64,000 bases of DNA from Bryobacterales bacterium (GCA_022823865.1 JAJEHF010000011.1:1-64000); one strand, 5' to 3'. Shown: positions 34,997 through 44,747, counted from the stretch's first letter. The notes: a model not told the origin generated them from the sequence alone. Numbers and translations: made by a program.

Positions 34997-36631
34997 ATGA
35001 AGACGGCTTTAGCCTTGGCAGCGGTATTGCTGGGCGCGTGCGCGTCAACCGACGAGTCCCGGCCCCCAAACTTCCTCGTCATCGTTGCCGACGACATGGG
35101 GTTCGCGGATGCGGGTTGCTACGGCGGCGAGATCTCCACGCCGAACCTGGATGCGTTGGCCAAGGACGGCCTGCGCTTCACGCAGTTTTACAACACTTCG
35201 CGCTGCTGGCCGACGCGCGGGTCGCTGTTGACCGGCTACTACGCCCAGCAGATCCGGCGCGACTCGATACCCGGCGTCGATCCGCGCGAGTTCGGCGGCC
35301 GAGGGACCCGCCCCGATTGGGCGGTGCTGGTCTCGGAACGGCTCCGCTCCGCCGGTTACCGCTCATACCATTCGGGCAAGTGGCACGTGGACGGGGATCC
35401 GCTCGACAACGGGTTCGACCACTCCTACCGGGCCGGCAATCGAGCCGGCTTCTTCCACCTCATCGGGCATGACAAGGATGGGGTACGGTTGCCCGACTTC
35501 GAGCCCGAGCGGGGAGCGCACCTGACCGTCGTTACGGCGGACCATGCGATCGAATGCTTGCAGGAGCACGCTGCTGAGCACTCCGAGCGCCCCTTCTTTC
35601 AGTACTTGGCGTTTCACGCGCCCCACTTCCCATTGCATGCCACGCCCGAGGATATCGCCCGCTATCGCGATCGCTACCTCTCGGGATGGGATCGGCTGCG
35701 CCAGGAACGGTTTGCCCGCCAGCTCGCGATGGGGATGGCGGGCCCCCAGCTGTCGCCGCTGGACGAGGATGTCGGCCCGCCGTACGCGTTTCCGGACGGC
35801 ATCGCGCAGTTGGGGGCGGGCGAGGTCAACCGGCCGGTTCCGTGGGAGAGCCTCAACCAGGAGCAGCGGAGCTTCCAAGCCGAGAAGATGGCGATCCACG
35901 CCGCGATGATCGACCGGATGGACCGCGAGATCGGGCGCGTCTTGGACCAGTTGCGCACGATGGGCGCGCTGCAGAACACGGTCGTGTTCTTCCTGTCCGA
36001 CAACGGCGCCAGCGCTGAGATCATGGTGCGCGGGGACGGGCACGACCCGGATGCGCCGCTCGGCTCTGCGGGCACATACCTGTGTCTCGGCCCGGGCTTC
36101 TCCAGCGCCGCTAATACGCCGTTTCGGCTGCACAAGACTTGGGTGCACGAGGGGGGCATCGCGACGCCGTTGATCGTGCATTGGCCCGAGGGGATCAGCG
36201 CGCGGAACGAATTCCGCAGCACGATCGGGCACGTGATTGACATCGCGCCCACGATGCTTGAGCTCGCTGGGGTCGAGGCGGCCGACAGTGGCGGGCCGCC
36301 GCTGGCCGGTCGGAGCTTGGTGCCTGTGTTCGAGCAGGACGGCGAGCCACTGCACGAGGCCCTTTGGTTCTACCACCAGGGCAACCGGGCGTTGCGCATG
36401 GGGGACTGGAAGATCCTGCACACGGTGCGCACCCGCGACGATGGCTGGAATTCGGTCGCGGAAGCCGAGGATGCCCGTCCGGGCCAGTGGGCGCTCTACG
36501 ATCTCTCTTCGGACCGGGCCGAGCAGCACGATCTTGCGCAAGAGCGCCCTGACAAGCTGCGCGAGCTAGCCTCGAAATGGGATCAGTGGAGGGAGCGCTT
36601 CATCCTCGAAGCCGGCCTGCCCGACCAATAG
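34997..36631 (+). CDS. Exported lipoprotein sulfatase
   Basis: The 544-residue sulfatase has the leader MKTALALAAVLLGAC ending in a lipobox. FLVIVADDMGFADAGCYGGEISTPNLDALA supplies the first metal-binding residues, and RCWPTRGSLLTGYYAQQ carries Cys70 of the C-x-P-x-R motif for formylglycine conversion. SGKWHVDGD, FHAPHFPLHA and FFLSDNGASAEI follow in the usual order. Sulfated glycan is the likely substrate. Pairing with a divergent symporter and a downstream sugar isomerase/dehydrogenase pair supports a role in carbohydrate use. Confidence 0.9.
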   Translation: MKTALALAAVLLGACASTDESRPPNFLVIVADDMGFADAGCYGGEISTPNLDALAKDGLRFTQFYNTSRCWPTRGSLLTGYYAQQIRRDSIPGVDPREFGGRGTRPDWAVLVSERLRSAGYRSYHSGKWHVDGDPLDNGFDHSYRAGNRAGFFHLIGHDKDGVRLPDFEPERGAHLTVVTADHAIECLQEHAAEHSERPFFQYLAFHAPHFPLHATPEDIARYRDRYLSGWDRLRQERFARQLAMGMAGPQLSPLDEDVGPPYAFPDGIAQLGAGEVNRPVPWESLNQEQRSFQAEKMAIHAAMIDRMDREIGRVLDQLRTMGALQNTVVFFLSDNGASAEIMVRGDGHDPDAPLGSAGTYLCLGPGFSSAANTPFRLHKTWVHEGGIATPLIVHWPEGISARNEFRSTIGHVIDIAPTMLELAGVEAADSGGPPLAGRSLVPVFEQDGEPLHEALWFYHQGNRALRMGDWKILHTVRTRDDGWNSVAEAEDARPGQWALYDLSSDRAEQHDLAQERPDKLRELASKWDQWRERFILEAGLPDQ

Positions 36632-36692
36632 GGGACGCGGTGTGCCGGAATCCGGCACGAGCCACCGGTCTGCCGCGCCGGGTCGGATCAGT

Positions 36693-37511
36693 TCAACGCG
36701 GGAAGAACTTGCGAAACGACTGGATCGTCATCTCGGCTGCGGCCTGCGAGTCCGGCAGCGGAAACGCTTCCGCCGACGCGTAGCCCGGGAAGCCGGCCGC
36801 GATGAGTTCCCGTGCCACTGGGCCGTGCGACATGTGTCCGAATCCCGCGGCGCGGCGATTCGAATCGACGAAATGAACGTGTCCGATGCTGTCCGCCGCG
36901 GATCGAATCGCCTCTCCGATATCCGCTTCCTCGATGTTCATGTGAAACAGGTCAGCGAGCAACTGGAGATTGTTGGCGCCGACGGCGGATAGCAGGGCCA
37001 TCCCCTCTGCCACGGTTCGCACCAAGTCGGTCTCGTAGCGGTTCAGCGGTTCGAACAGCAGCGCTTGGTCGAGACTCCCGGCGTGGTCGGCGAGAATGCC
37101 CAGCGACTCGGCGAGGCGCGCCAGCGCGGCCTCGCGGCTCTGGGCGTTGCCGGCTCGTCCTTGCATCGAGCCGATAATCGCAGGCGCGCCGAACTCGGCC
37201 CCGAAGTCGATGATCTCCTTCACGAATTCCGAGGCTTGCCGTCGGGCACGCTCGTCCGGGTCACACAGGCTGTGCCCGTGCACGATCATCCCGGCACCGG
37301 TTCCGACGGCAGCCAGGCGCAGGTCGTGCAGCCGCAGCAGTGCGCCCAGTTCTGTCCGGTCTACGTGATGCCCGGAGGGGGCGAAGATTTCGATGCCGTC
37401 GAACCCCAGTGCGGCGGCCTGTTGGCACGCGCCGGGGAGGTCGTCGTGGAAGACGAACGGCCCCGCGCTTGCTTCGGGCACGAGGCAGACCGTGACGGCT
37501 GACAGAACCAC
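36693..37511 (-). CDS. Sugar phosphate isomerase/epimerase-like TIM-barrel protein
   Basis: The 272-residue protein belongs to the xylose isomerase-like TIM-barrel family. Motifs include GFDGIEIFAPSGHH, ALLFEPLNRYETDLVRTV (a metal-binding Glu), LLADLFHMNIEEADIGEAI (Asp/His pair), IGHVHFVDSNRRAAGFGH and a late YASAEAFPL. These are the metal ligands expected of hydroxypyruvate isomerase or tagatose epimerase relatives. It follows the Zn-dehydrogenase gene by 2 bases, so the two likely act in one sugar pathway. The substrate is unknown. Confidence 0.8.
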   Translation of the reverse strand: MVLSAVTVCLVPEASAGPFVFHDDLPGACQQAAALGFDGIEIFAPSGHHVDRTELGALLRLHDLRLAAVGTGAGMIVHGHSLCDPDERARRQASEFVKEIIDFGAEFGAPAIIGSMQGRAGNAQSREAALARLAESLGILADHAGSLDQALLFEPLNRYETDLVRTVAEGMALLSAVGANNLQLLADLFHMNIEEADIGEAIRSAADSIGHVHFVDSNRRAAGFGHMSHGPVARELIAAGFPGYASAEAFPLPDSQAAAEMTIQSFRKFFPR

Positions 37512-37513
37512 GG

Positions 37514-38542
37514 TCAGTCGTTGACCTCGATGATCGCCTTGATCACCCCGGACTCCGGCCGCGTGTAGCCTTCGAAGTCCGCCACAACTTGCTCGAAGGG
37601 TGTGCGGTGCGTGATCCAGGGTCGCGTGTCGATCGTGCCGTCTTCGATCAGGCCGATGATGCGCCCGAAGTCGCTGGGCAGGGCGTTGCGAGAGCCCTTG
37701 ATGGTCATCTCCGGCCGGTGCAGGGCAGGGTGGGGAAAGACTACCTTCTCGGTCGTGATGCCGACATAGACCAGCGTGCCGGTATGCGCCACGAAAGCCA
37801 GCGCTCCGCTCATCGACGCGGGGCTGCCGGTGGCGTCAGTCACAAGCGAGTACATGTCCCCCCCGGTAATGGCGCGCGCTTGCTCGATGGCACTCTCGCT
37901 GTCCTCGAACACGATCGTGTTGCGAACGCCGTATTGGCGGCGGCAGAACTCCAAGCGCGATGCCACCCGGTCCATGACCGTGATCTCCGCGCCTGTCAGG
38001 CGTGTGAACTCCAGCGTGGCCAGTCCAATCGGGCCAGCGCCGATGATTAGGACCGGACTTCCGCGAGCCGGAGCCCCCCGGTCTGTCGCATGGCAGCCGA
38101 TGCCGAGTGTCTCGACGAGTGCGAGCTGTTCAAACGAGAGCTTGCGAGAAACGTGGAGCTTCTCCGCGCGGATCAAGAAGCGGTCGCAGAGCCCTCCGTC
38201 GATCATCACTCCGATCACTTCCAAGCTCTCGCAGCAGTTGGGGCTTCCGCAGCGGCAGGCGTAGCACGCTCCACAGTTCATGTAGGGTTCAACGCTGCAG
38301 CGGTCGCCGGATCCGACGTTGGTCACTCCAGTGCCGATCTCGAGCACTGTGACGCCGAGTTCGTGCCCGGGCACGCGTGGGTAGCGGAAGAATGGCATCT
38401 TCCCCAGGTATCCGCTGTAGTCCGTGCCGCAGATGCCCATGCGATGGGTCTGGACCAAGGCCATGCCCGGGCCGGGAGCCGTGGGCTCGTCGATCTCGAC
38501 GTATTCGAGACACCGGGGCTGTTCCAGTCGGATTGCTCGCAT
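37514..38542 (-). CDS. Zinc-dependent medium-chain alcohol/polyol dehydrogenase
   Basis: The 342-residue protein is an MDR-family dehydrogenase. The catalytic zinc ligands are Cys38 (GICGTDY) and His60-Glu61 (PGHELG), and the structural zinc site is Cys90, Cys93, Cys96 and Cys104. The NAD(P) Rossmann motif is VLIIGAGPIGLATLEFTRLTGAEITVMD. This fits sorbitol or threonine dehydrogenase-like enzymes oxidising a secondary hydroxyl of a sugar or polyol. Overlap of function with the isomerase that follows 2 bases later is likely. Confidence 0.85.
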   Translation of the reverse strand: MRAIRLEQPRCLEYVEIDEPTAPGPGMALVQTHRMGICGTDYSGYLGKMPFFRYPRVPGHELGVTVLEIGTGVTNVGSGDRCSVEPYMNCGACYACRCGSPNCCESLEVIGVMIDGGLCDRFLIRAEKLHVSRKLSFEQLALVETLGIGCHATDRGAPARGSPVLIIGAGPIGLATLEFTRLTGAEITVMDRVASRLEFCRRQYGVRNTIVFEDSESAIEQARAITGGDMYSLVTDATGSPASMSGALAFVAHTGTLVYVGITTEKVVFPHPALHRPEMTIKGSRNALPSDFGRIIGLIEDGTIDTRPWITHRTPFEQVVADFEGYTRPESGVIKAIIEVND

Positions 38543-38742
38543 AAGAGGCTAGGTCGCGGTGCGACCGTTACATTGAGCAGGGATTCGGGCCGCTCGATCG
38601 CTCAGATTAGCACTGGCCACGGAAGTTGCGCAAACAAGCAACTGGACAACTGGACACTCAGGCCAGCGGCGGCCTGGCCGCCGAGGCTGTAGTGGGCCGA
38701 CTCATCGCCCGCGCGAGTTCGGCGGCGGTACCGCTGCGTCGA

Positions 38743-39147
38743 TTAGAAGCTGGCGACGATGAGCGCCTGAACGACCAAGACGCCGAGCCAGTGCGCCGAG
38801 TCAAGGACTGTCAGCTTCGCCTTGGCTCCTTGGAAGGCATTGTTGGTGGCCATGGAGGTCACGATCAATCCAAGCCAGAGGATGACGGCTGACCTAATGG
38901 CGCCGACCGAGCTCATGCCCTCCGAGCCCTGCTGATCGAAGTGCCATGCCAGCACCGAGCCCATCACCAATAGCGACACGAAGCTGGTGACGAACGGACC
39001 CGCTGATCGGCCCTTGATGTCCTCTTCGGTCTTGCCGATGGCGTCGAGCCAGTGCTTGCCGAGCAGCGTGTAGTAGATGGCGCCGAACGCGAACCCGGCA
39101 ATGGCTCCCAAGAGGACGCCTACGAGATTGATGCCTGCGATGGTCAT
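38743..39147 (-). CDS. DUF1761 family membrane protein
   Basis: A small membrane protein of 134 residues with four hydrophobic segments. It opens with INLVGVLLGAIAGFAFGAIYYTLLGKHWLDAIGK, the DUF1761 hallmark, and ends with SAHWLGVLVVQALIVASF. Function is unknown. ATG 39147 was chosen because AAGGAG, a textbook Shine-Dalgarno, lies 5 bases upstream. The longer frame to 39351 has no support. Confidence 0.85.
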   Translation of the reverse strand: MTIAGINLVGVLLGAIAGFAFGAIYYTLLGKHWLDAIGKTEEDIKGRSAGPFVTSFVSLLVMGSVLAWHFDQQGSEGMSSVGAIRSAVILWLGLIVTSMATNNAFQGAKAKLTVLDSAHWLGVLVVQALIVASF

Positions 39148-39402
39148 AGTTTCTCCTTGGCGCTTCCAACTGATACCGCGAGTTGGCCGAAAGGAGGGCC
39201 CGTCTCGAAAAAGCGCCGCAAGCATCATACTCGGACTGCCAGGGTCGGTCAATGTCACGGGCAACTGCGGCTCGGGCCATGCGCCGAGACTCAGCTGGCT
39301 AGACGCCTCGCTCGCACGAGAGTCCGCCGAAACGTACAATACTGGGCGCAACCATCGTGTGAACGCTAGGCTTCGCGACGGTGGACAGTAGGAGTGGCGA
39401 CC

Positions 39403-40206
39403 ATGACTTATCTGAAATTGAACTGTAAGTTACTGATTTGCCTTGCTTTCGCGACTTCGCTCGGTGCTGCGGACGCTCGGCCGCAGGGTGAGCCGATCCA
39501 GCTTTTCTCCGGCAAGAGCATGGAGAATTTCGACACGTTTGTCTTCGGCCAGGGCTTCAACCACGACCCGCACGGGGTCTTCCGAGTGGTCGACGGCATG
39601 ATTCGCGTCGAGGGGATGCCCTACGGGTACTTCGTCACCAAGGAAGAATTCGGCGACTTCGTCTTGCATGTCGAGTTCAAGTGGGGCGATGCCACGCACG
39701 GTCGCCGCAAGAACAAGGCCCGGGACAGCGGCATCCTCTATCGCGCCATCGACCTCAAGCGCCGCGCCCAAGCGGCGAAGTCGAATGGCACGATCTGGCC
39801 CGAAGCCCTGGAGTTCCAGATCATGGAGGGCGGCACTGGCGATGTCATCCTGCTCGGCGGCGCCCAGATGACCGTGAACGGTGTCAGAAAGGGCGGCAAG
39901 CTCGGCATCCAGATTGATCGGTTTAACAAGACCGACCTAGGCCGCGTCGATGGCTGGCCGAAGCACTACCGGGAGCCGGCCGGCTTTCGGGATCCGAACA
40001 ACGAAGTCGAGAAGCCTCACGGCGAGTGGAATCTCTTGGAGATGGTCGCCGAAGGCGATCGCGTCAAGTACTGGGTCAACGGGGTGCTCGTCATGGAGGG
40101 TCAGGACGCCAGCCTGGCGAAAGGCAAGATTCTGTTCCAATCGGAAGGGTCGGAGCTGTATTTCCGCGGCATCAACGTCTGGCCCCTGCCGGCCCGCGGG
40201 CAGTAG
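39403..40206 (+). CDS. Secreted DUF1080 (3-keto-disaccharide hydrolase-type) protein
   Basis: The 267-residue protein has a signal peptide (MTYLKLNCKLLICLAFATSLGAADA). The DUF1080 jellyroll includes IQLFSGKSMENFDTFV, DGMIRVEGMPYGYFVTKEEFGDFVLHVEFKW, ARDSGILYR, ALEFQIMEGG, GEWNLLEMVAEGDRVKYWVNG and LFQSEGSELYFRGINVWPL. Some DUF1080 proteins hydrolyse 3-keto-glycosides; others may bind sugar only. AGGAG lies 8 bases before ATG 39403, favouring it over GTG 39394. A TACAAT at about 39336-39341 could be the -10, with a leader of roughly 55 bases. Confidence 0.85.
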   Translation: MTYLKLNCKLLICLAFATSLGAADARPQGEPIQLFSGKSMENFDTFVFGQGFNHDPHGVFRVVDGMIRVEGMPYGYFVTKEEFGDFVLHVEFKWGDATHGRRKNKARDSGILYRAIDLKRRAQAAKSNGTIWPEALEFQIMEGGTGDVILLGGAQMTVNGVRKGGKLGIQIDRFNKTDLGRVDGWPKHYREPAGFRDPNNEVEKPHGEWNLLEMVAEGDRVKYWVNGVLVMEGQDASLAKGKILFQSEGSELYFRGINVWPLPARGQ

Positions 40207-40399
40207 GTCTCGGGCCAGCGCGAAACGAATCTCTCGATCGCGCCGTACACCTCCTCTTCAGCGGTCCGATCACGCGGTCGCAGCGACGAGGCGTGACGGC
40301 GCTGCGATCCCAAGCGGCGGCGGGAGGCACCACCGGCATCCGCCCCGGCAGGCGAGGCTGGTCTAGCGCTGGGCAGGGATTGGTAGTCCAGTCGGGCGG

Positions 40400-40405
40400 T
40401 ATGAT
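40400..40405 (+). promoter_or_regulatory. -10-like TATGAT for the Tat-signal sulfatase
   Basis: TATGAT lies 7 bases before the ATG at 40413, which helps choose this start over ATG 40401 and 40404. Confidence 0.4.
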
Positions 40406-40412
40406 GTGCCGT

Positions 40413-42107
40413 ATGAGTCAATTCGGTTCTTCGTTCAGTCGCCGCGACCTCTTGCGCATGGGCGCCGCGGCCTCGGCGCTGCCTTGGGCCTGCTCGACCT
40501 CCAGCCGGACCGAGGGGGCCGGCAAGCGGCCCAACATCATTGTCACGATGGCGGACGACATGGGCTTCTCCGACATCGGCTGCTACGGTGGCGAGGTCAA
40601 CACACCGGTGCTGGACGGCCTCGCCGCGAACGGCCTGCGCTTCCGCTCGTTCTACAACTACGCCCGCTGCTGTCCCACGCGGGCCTCGCTGGTAACGGGG
40701 CTCTACCCGCATCAAGCAGGCGTCGGGCACATGATGAGCGAATTCCGCAAGGATGGCGAGCCGATTCCGTCCTACATGGGCAATCTCAACAAGAGCTGTG
40801 TCACCTTCGCCGAGGTTCTGAAGTCGGCCGGCTATTCGACGCTGATGAGCGGCAAGTGGCACGTCACGCCTGCGGAGGGTTCGGGCGGGAAGGTAGACCG
40901 CTCGAACTGGCCGATGCAGCGCGGGTTCGACAAGTTCTTCGGCACCATCCACGGCGCGGGATCGTTTTACGATCCGGCCTCGCTCACGCGCGGGAACGAG
41001 CCCGAAGATCCGGGCCCTGACTTCTACTACACGACCGCGATCGGCGAGAACGCCTCGCAGTTCATCGGCGAGGCGCTCGACGAGGACCCCGATGCCCCGT
41101 TCTTCCTCTACATGCCCTTCACTTCCCCCCACTGGCCGCTGCACGCCCCGGAAGAGGCTATTGCCAAGTACAAGGGACGCTACGACATGGGCTGGGACGC
41201 CCTCAGGGAGGAGCGCCTGCAGCGCATGCGCGAAATGGGGGTAGTGGACGAGACGGCAGGCATGAGCGACCGCGATCCATCCCAGCTGCCGTGGGAAGAG
41301 GCGCCGGACAAGGCATGGCAGGCCCGCCGCATGGAGGTTTATGCGGCCCAGATCGAGCTGATGGACGAAGCGATCGGCCAGGTCGTCGACACGCTAAGGG
41401 AGCGCGGCGAGCTGGACAACACCTTGATCCTGTTCCTTGCCGACAACGGCGGTTGTGCAGAGGAAGCGCGCGAGACCTGGAAAGCCCTTCACATCCCCAC
41501 CGAGACCTACGCCGGCGAGCCGGTCGCGGTCGGCAACAACCCCGAGATCATGCCGGGAGCCGAGGAGGATTACCAGAGTTATGGGATTCCCTGGGCGAAT
41601 GTTTCGAATACGCCGTTCCGCTACTACAAGCACTATGTCCACGAGGGTGGGATTGCGTCCCCCTTGGTGGCGCACTGGCCTGCCGGGATCACGGCGCAAG
41701 GCGGCTGGACAGACCAAGTCGGCCACTTGATCGACATCATGGCTACCTGCGTGGACGTGGCCGGAGCCGCGTATCCCGAGACGTACGGCGGCAACGCGAT
41801 CCAGCCGATGGAGGGGGCCTCTCTCGCACCGCTCTTCACCGGAGGCGCGGCCAAGGGCCACCCCGAGGGGCTGTATTGGGAGCACGAGGGCAACCGCGCG
41901 GTGCGCAGCGGCGACTGGAAGCTCGTCTCCAAGTGGTCCGATCCCGAGGACGGCCGCTGGGAGCTCTACGACCTCGGGCAGGATCGCAGCGAATTGAACG
42001 ATCTCGCGGCCGACATGCCCGACAAGGTGGCCGAGCTGGCGGGCATGTGGGACGCTTGGGCCGAGCGCGTCGGCGTGATCGAGTGGCGCTCGTGGGATCC
42101 TCGCTGA
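40413..42107 (+). CDS. Tat-exported sulfatase
   Basis: This sulfatase has 564 residues. Its leader contains SRRDLLRMGAAASALPWAC, a twin-arginine motif ahead of a hydrophobic stretch and possible lipobox, so it may fold before export. NIIVTMADDMGFSDIGCYGGEVNTPVLD gives the metal-binding Asp pair and YARCCPTRASLVTGLYPHQAG contains the C-x-P-x-R motif (Cys86). LMSGKWHV, TSPHWPLHAPEE and LFLADNGGCAEE follow. It uses a Tat leader where the other four sulfatases have Sec or lipoprotein leaders. Sulfated polysaccharide is the likely substrate. Confidence 0.9.
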   Translation: MSQFGSSFSRRDLLRMGAAASALPWACSTSSRTEGAGKRPNIIVTMADDMGFSDIGCYGGEVNTPVLDGLAANGLRFRSFYNYARCCPTRASLVTGLYPHQAGVGHMMSEFRKDGEPIPSYMGNLNKSCVTFAEVLKSAGYSTLMSGKWHVTPAEGSGGKVDRSNWPMQRGFDKFFGTIHGAGSFYDPASLTRGNEPEDPGPDFYYTTAIGENASQFIGEALDEDPDAPFFLYMPFTSPHWPLHAPEEAIAKYKGRYDMGWDALREERLQRMREMGVVDETAGMSDRDPSQLPWEEAPDKAWQARRMEVYAAQIELMDEAIGQVVDTLRERGELDNTLILFLADNGGCAEEARETWKALHIPTETYAGEPVAVGNNPEIMPGAEEDYQSYGIPWANVSNTPFRYYKHYVHEGGIASPLVAHWPAGITAQGGWTDQVGHLIDIMATCVDVAGAAYPETYGGNAIQPMEGASLAPLFTGGAAKGHPEGLYWEHEGNRAVRSGDWKLVSKWSDPEDGRWELYDLGQDRSELNDLAADMPDKVAELAGMWDAWAERVGVIEWRSWDPR

Positions 42108-42165
42108 GGCCCGCCGCAAGTCGCCAATAGCTGCTCCTGCGCATCTGGCACGTCTGGGTCCGGCC

Positions 42166-42783
42166 ATGTACTGCATCGGTATCGCCGGCCGCTCCGGGTC
42201 GGGCAAGACCCGCGTGGCGACGGAATTGGCACACCTGTGGCCGCGGGCGGGCGTGCTCGCCACTGACGCCTACTACCGCGATCTTTCCCACCTGAGCGCA
42301 GCCGAGCGCGGAGCGGTGAATTTCGATGCCCCCGCGGCGCTGGACTGGGAGCTTCTGGTCGCCGATCTAGCGCGGCTGCGTTCCGGGGTTCCGGCGAGAG
42401 TCCCGCGCTACGACTTCGCGACCCACACGAGGATGCCCGAGCCTGCCCCGCTCGCCCCCCGCGAGGTCCTGATCGTGGAGGGGCTGTTCGCCCTGTTCGA
42501 CCGCCGCGTCCGCAAGATGCTGGATCTGGCGGTGTTCATCGATGCGTCCGAGCAGGAGTGCCTGCGCCGCAGGATCGAGCGCGACGTCGCCAGCCGGGGC
42601 CGGACCGAGGCGTTCGCGCGGGCGCAATGGGAACGCCACGCGGCCCCGATGTACCAACGCCACGTGTTCCCGACCAAGGCCTACGCCGACCTGCTCTTGG
42701 ACGGGACCGCGCCGCCGGCTGGTTCGGCGCGCTCCGTCGCGGACGCGCTGGCGCGCATCGCGGCCGGCTCCGCGGCGCGCTAG
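42166..42783 (+). CDS. udk: Uridine kinase-like P-loop kinase
   Basis: The 205-residue protein has the P-loop GIAGRSGSGKTRVA (8-15 core), the Asp of LATDAYYRDLSHL, the nucleoside-binding region VNFDAPAALDWELL, VPRYDFATHTR and LIVEGLFALFD. These match uridine kinase and phosphoribulokinase-like enzymes of pyrimidine salvage; uridine kinase is the best reading. The ABC-F gene starts 14 bases after it but has its own TACACT box. Confidence 0.82.
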   Translation: MYCIGIAGRSGSGKTRVATELAHLWPRAGVLATDAYYRDLSHLSAAERGAVNFDAPAALDWELLVADLARLRSGVPARVPRYDFATHTRMPEPAPLAPREVLIVEGLFALFDRRVRKMLDLAVFIDASEQECLRRRIERDVASRGRTEAFARAQWERHAAPMYQRHVFPTKAYADLLLDGTAPPAGSARSVADALARIAAGSAAR

Positions 42784-42784
42784 C

Positions 42785-42790
42785 TACACT
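42785..42790 (+). promoter_or_regulatory. -10-like TACACT for the ABC-F gene
   Basis: TACACT lies 7 bases before the ATG at 42798, immediately after the uridine kinase-like stop codon, so the ABC-F gene may be transcribed separately without a leader. Confidence 0.45.
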
Positions 42791-42797
42791 CGGACTA

Positions 42798-44723
42798 ATG
42801 ATCCGGCTTGCGGGAGCCCGTATGCGATACGGCGAACGGATCCTGTTCGACGAACTGGACTGGTTGGTCGCGCCGGGCGATCGGATCGGTGTCGTGGGCG
42901 GCAACGGCAGCGGCAAGTCGACCTTGCTGAAGATCATTCACGGCAGCGAGCAGCTCGATCGCGGCGAGATCGAGCGACAGAAGAGCATCCAGGTCGGATA
43001 CCTTCCCCAAGAGGGGCTGACGTTCTCGGGCCGCACGGTTTTCGGAGAGTGCCTGAGCGTCTTCGACGAGGCGATCTCGTTGGAGGCCGAGATGGAGGAG
43101 CTGACCCGCAAGATGGGCGAAGTGGATCCGTCGACGCTGGAATTCCAGGCGGTGATGGACCGCTACGAGTGGTGCACCGACCGCTATCAAGCCCTCGACG
43201 GGTACACCAAGGAAGCCCAGGTCGGCACCGTGCTCGGGGGCCTTGCCTTCGCCCGCGGCGACTGGGACCGTCCCTGCGAGGAGTTTTCCGGCGGCTGGCA
43301 GATGCGCGTCGCGCTGGCCAAGCTTCTGCTCTTGAAGCCCAACGTGCTGTTGCTCGACGAGCCCACCAACCACCTCGACCTGGAGGCGCGTAACTGGCTC
43401 GAGGACTACCTGTCGAACTATCCCCACGCCTTCCTGCTGATCTCGCACGACCGCTTTTTCTTGGACGCCACGGTGCGCAAGGTCGTCCACCTCTGGAATC
43501 GCAAGGCCCACTTCTATACCGGCAACTACACGAAGTTCGAGAAGCTGCGCGACGAGCGCATCGCTCAAGTCCGGGCCGCCTACCGCAACCAGCGGGTCCG
43601 GATCGAGCAGGTCGAGGCCTTCATCAACCGCTTCCGCTACCAGGCGACCAAGGCCAAGCAGGTGCAGAGCCGCGTCAAGGAGCTCGAGAAGCTGGAACGC
43701 ATCGAGGTCCCGCCGGAGGAGAAGACGATCCACTTTCGCTTTCCCCAGCCGCAGCCCTCCGGCCGGGTCGTGGTGGAATTGGACCGGGTGGCCAAGAGCT
43801 ACGTCGACACGCATGTCTTTGACGATGTCTCGCTGCGGATCGAGCGCGGGGACCGCATCGCGCTGGTCGGAGCCAACGGGGCGGGGAAATCCACCCTGAT
43901 CCGCATCCTGGCAGGCACCGAACCCCTCACGGCCGGCACGCGGAAGGAAGGCTATCGCGTCGGGATCGACTACTTCGCGCAAGACCAGTACAAGGAGCTC
44001 GATCCCGAAGCCGTCCTGCTCAACGACCTCGTGGCCCACGCGCCGCTGATGGGCGAATCGGAAATGCGCGGGCTTCTCGGCTGCTTCCTGTTCAGCGGCG
44101 ACGACGCTTTCAAGCGGATCGGCGTGCTCTCGGGCGGCGAGCGCAATCGCTACGCCTTGGCGCGCCTGCTGTTGCGGCCGAGCAACCTGCTGCTGTTGGA
44201 CGAGCCGACCAATCACCTGGACTTGCGCGCCAAGGAGGTGTTGCTGCCGGCGCTGCTGGAGTTCGAGGGCACCATGGTGTTTGTCTCGCACGACCGCTAC
44301 TTCATCGACCGGCTGGCCAACAAGGTGATCCACATCGAGGACGGAGACGTCGAGGTATACCCAGGGGGCTACGAAGACTTCCTCTGGTCGCGCCAGCGGC
44401 GCGCCGAGGACGAGTCCGAGCGACCGGCGCCAGCCTCGCAGAGCGAGCCGCCGCCGCGAGCCGCCCGGCAGGTCGCCGGGAAGCGGCGCATGAATCCTTA
44501 CCGGGCGGAGAAGATCCGGGTGCGGATCAGCGCGATCGAGGACGAGCTGGAGGGCTTGGAAGAGGCCTGCGACAAGCTACAGGCGGAGCTGGCCACGGCC
44601 GGTTCCGACGACATCCTGCGACAGCGCGTCCTCCATGAGCTGGAGGCCAGCCAGCAACAGATGCAGCGCCATGAAGACGAGTGGACCGAGCTTTCCGAGC
44701 AACTTGTGGCCGAAGCGGGCTAG
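42798..44723 (+). CDS. ABC-F family ATPase (ribosome-associated)
   Basis: The protein has 641 residues, two ATPase domains and no membrane segment. The first has Walker A GGNGSGKST (about 34-42), signature FSGGWQMRVALAKLLL and DEPTNHLDLE. The second has GANGAGKST, LSGGERNRYALARLLL and DEPTNHLDLR. Between them is the P-site tRNA interaction linker (YRNQRVRIEQVEAFINRFRYQATKAKQVQSRVK). A C-terminal coiled coil (about 560-641) resembles that of Uup. ABC-F proteins act on stalled or antibiotic-bound ribosomes. The specific subfamily is uncertain. Confidence 0.9.
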   Translation: MIRLAGARMRYGERILFDELDWLVAPGDRIGVVGGNGSGKSTLLKIIHGSEQLDRGEIERQKSIQVGYLPQEGLTFSGRTVFGECLSVFDEAISLEAEMEELTRKMGEVDPSTLEFQAVMDRYEWCTDRYQALDGYTKEAQVGTVLGGLAFARGDWDRPCEEFSGGWQMRVALAKLLLLKPNVLLLDEPTNHLDLEARNWLEDYLSNYPHAFLLISHDRFFLDATVRKVVHLWNRKAHFYTGNYTKFEKLRDERIAQVRAAYRNQRVRIEQVEAFINRFRYQATKAKQVQSRVKELEKLERIEVPPEEKTIHFRFPQPQPSGRVVVELDRVAKSYVDTHVFDDVSLRIERGDRIALVGANGAGKSTLIRILAGTEPLTAGTRKEGYRVGIDYFAQDQYKELDPEAVLLNDLVAHAPLMGESEMRGLLGCFLFSGDDAFKRIGVLSGGERNRYALARLLLRPSNLLLLDEPTNHLDLRAKEVLLPALLEFEGTMVFVSHDRYFIDRLANKVIHIEDGDVEVYPGGYEDFLWSRQRRAEDESERPAPASQSEPPPRAARQVAGKRRMNPYRAEKIRVRISAIEDELEGLEEACDKLQAELATAGSDDILRQRVLHELEASQQQMQRHEDEWTELSEQLVAEAG

Positions 44724-44741
44724 GTGCGCTGCCGGATGAGC

Positions 44742-44747
44742 TAAGAT
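44742..44747 (+). promoter_or_regulatory. -10-like TAAGAT for the unknown envelope protein gene
   Basis: TAAGAT lies 6 bases before GTG 44754. It supports that start over the in-frame ATG at 44769. Confidence 0.35.

Noticed and set aside
33469-35097. Symporter start at 35097
   Set aside because: It would add 66 hydrophilic residues and overlap the divergent sulfatase start; GTG 34899 has a Shine-Dalgarno sequence.
42795-44333. 512-codon minus-strand open frame
   Set aside because: It is antisense to the ABC-F gene, whose Walker and signature motifs settle the coding strand.
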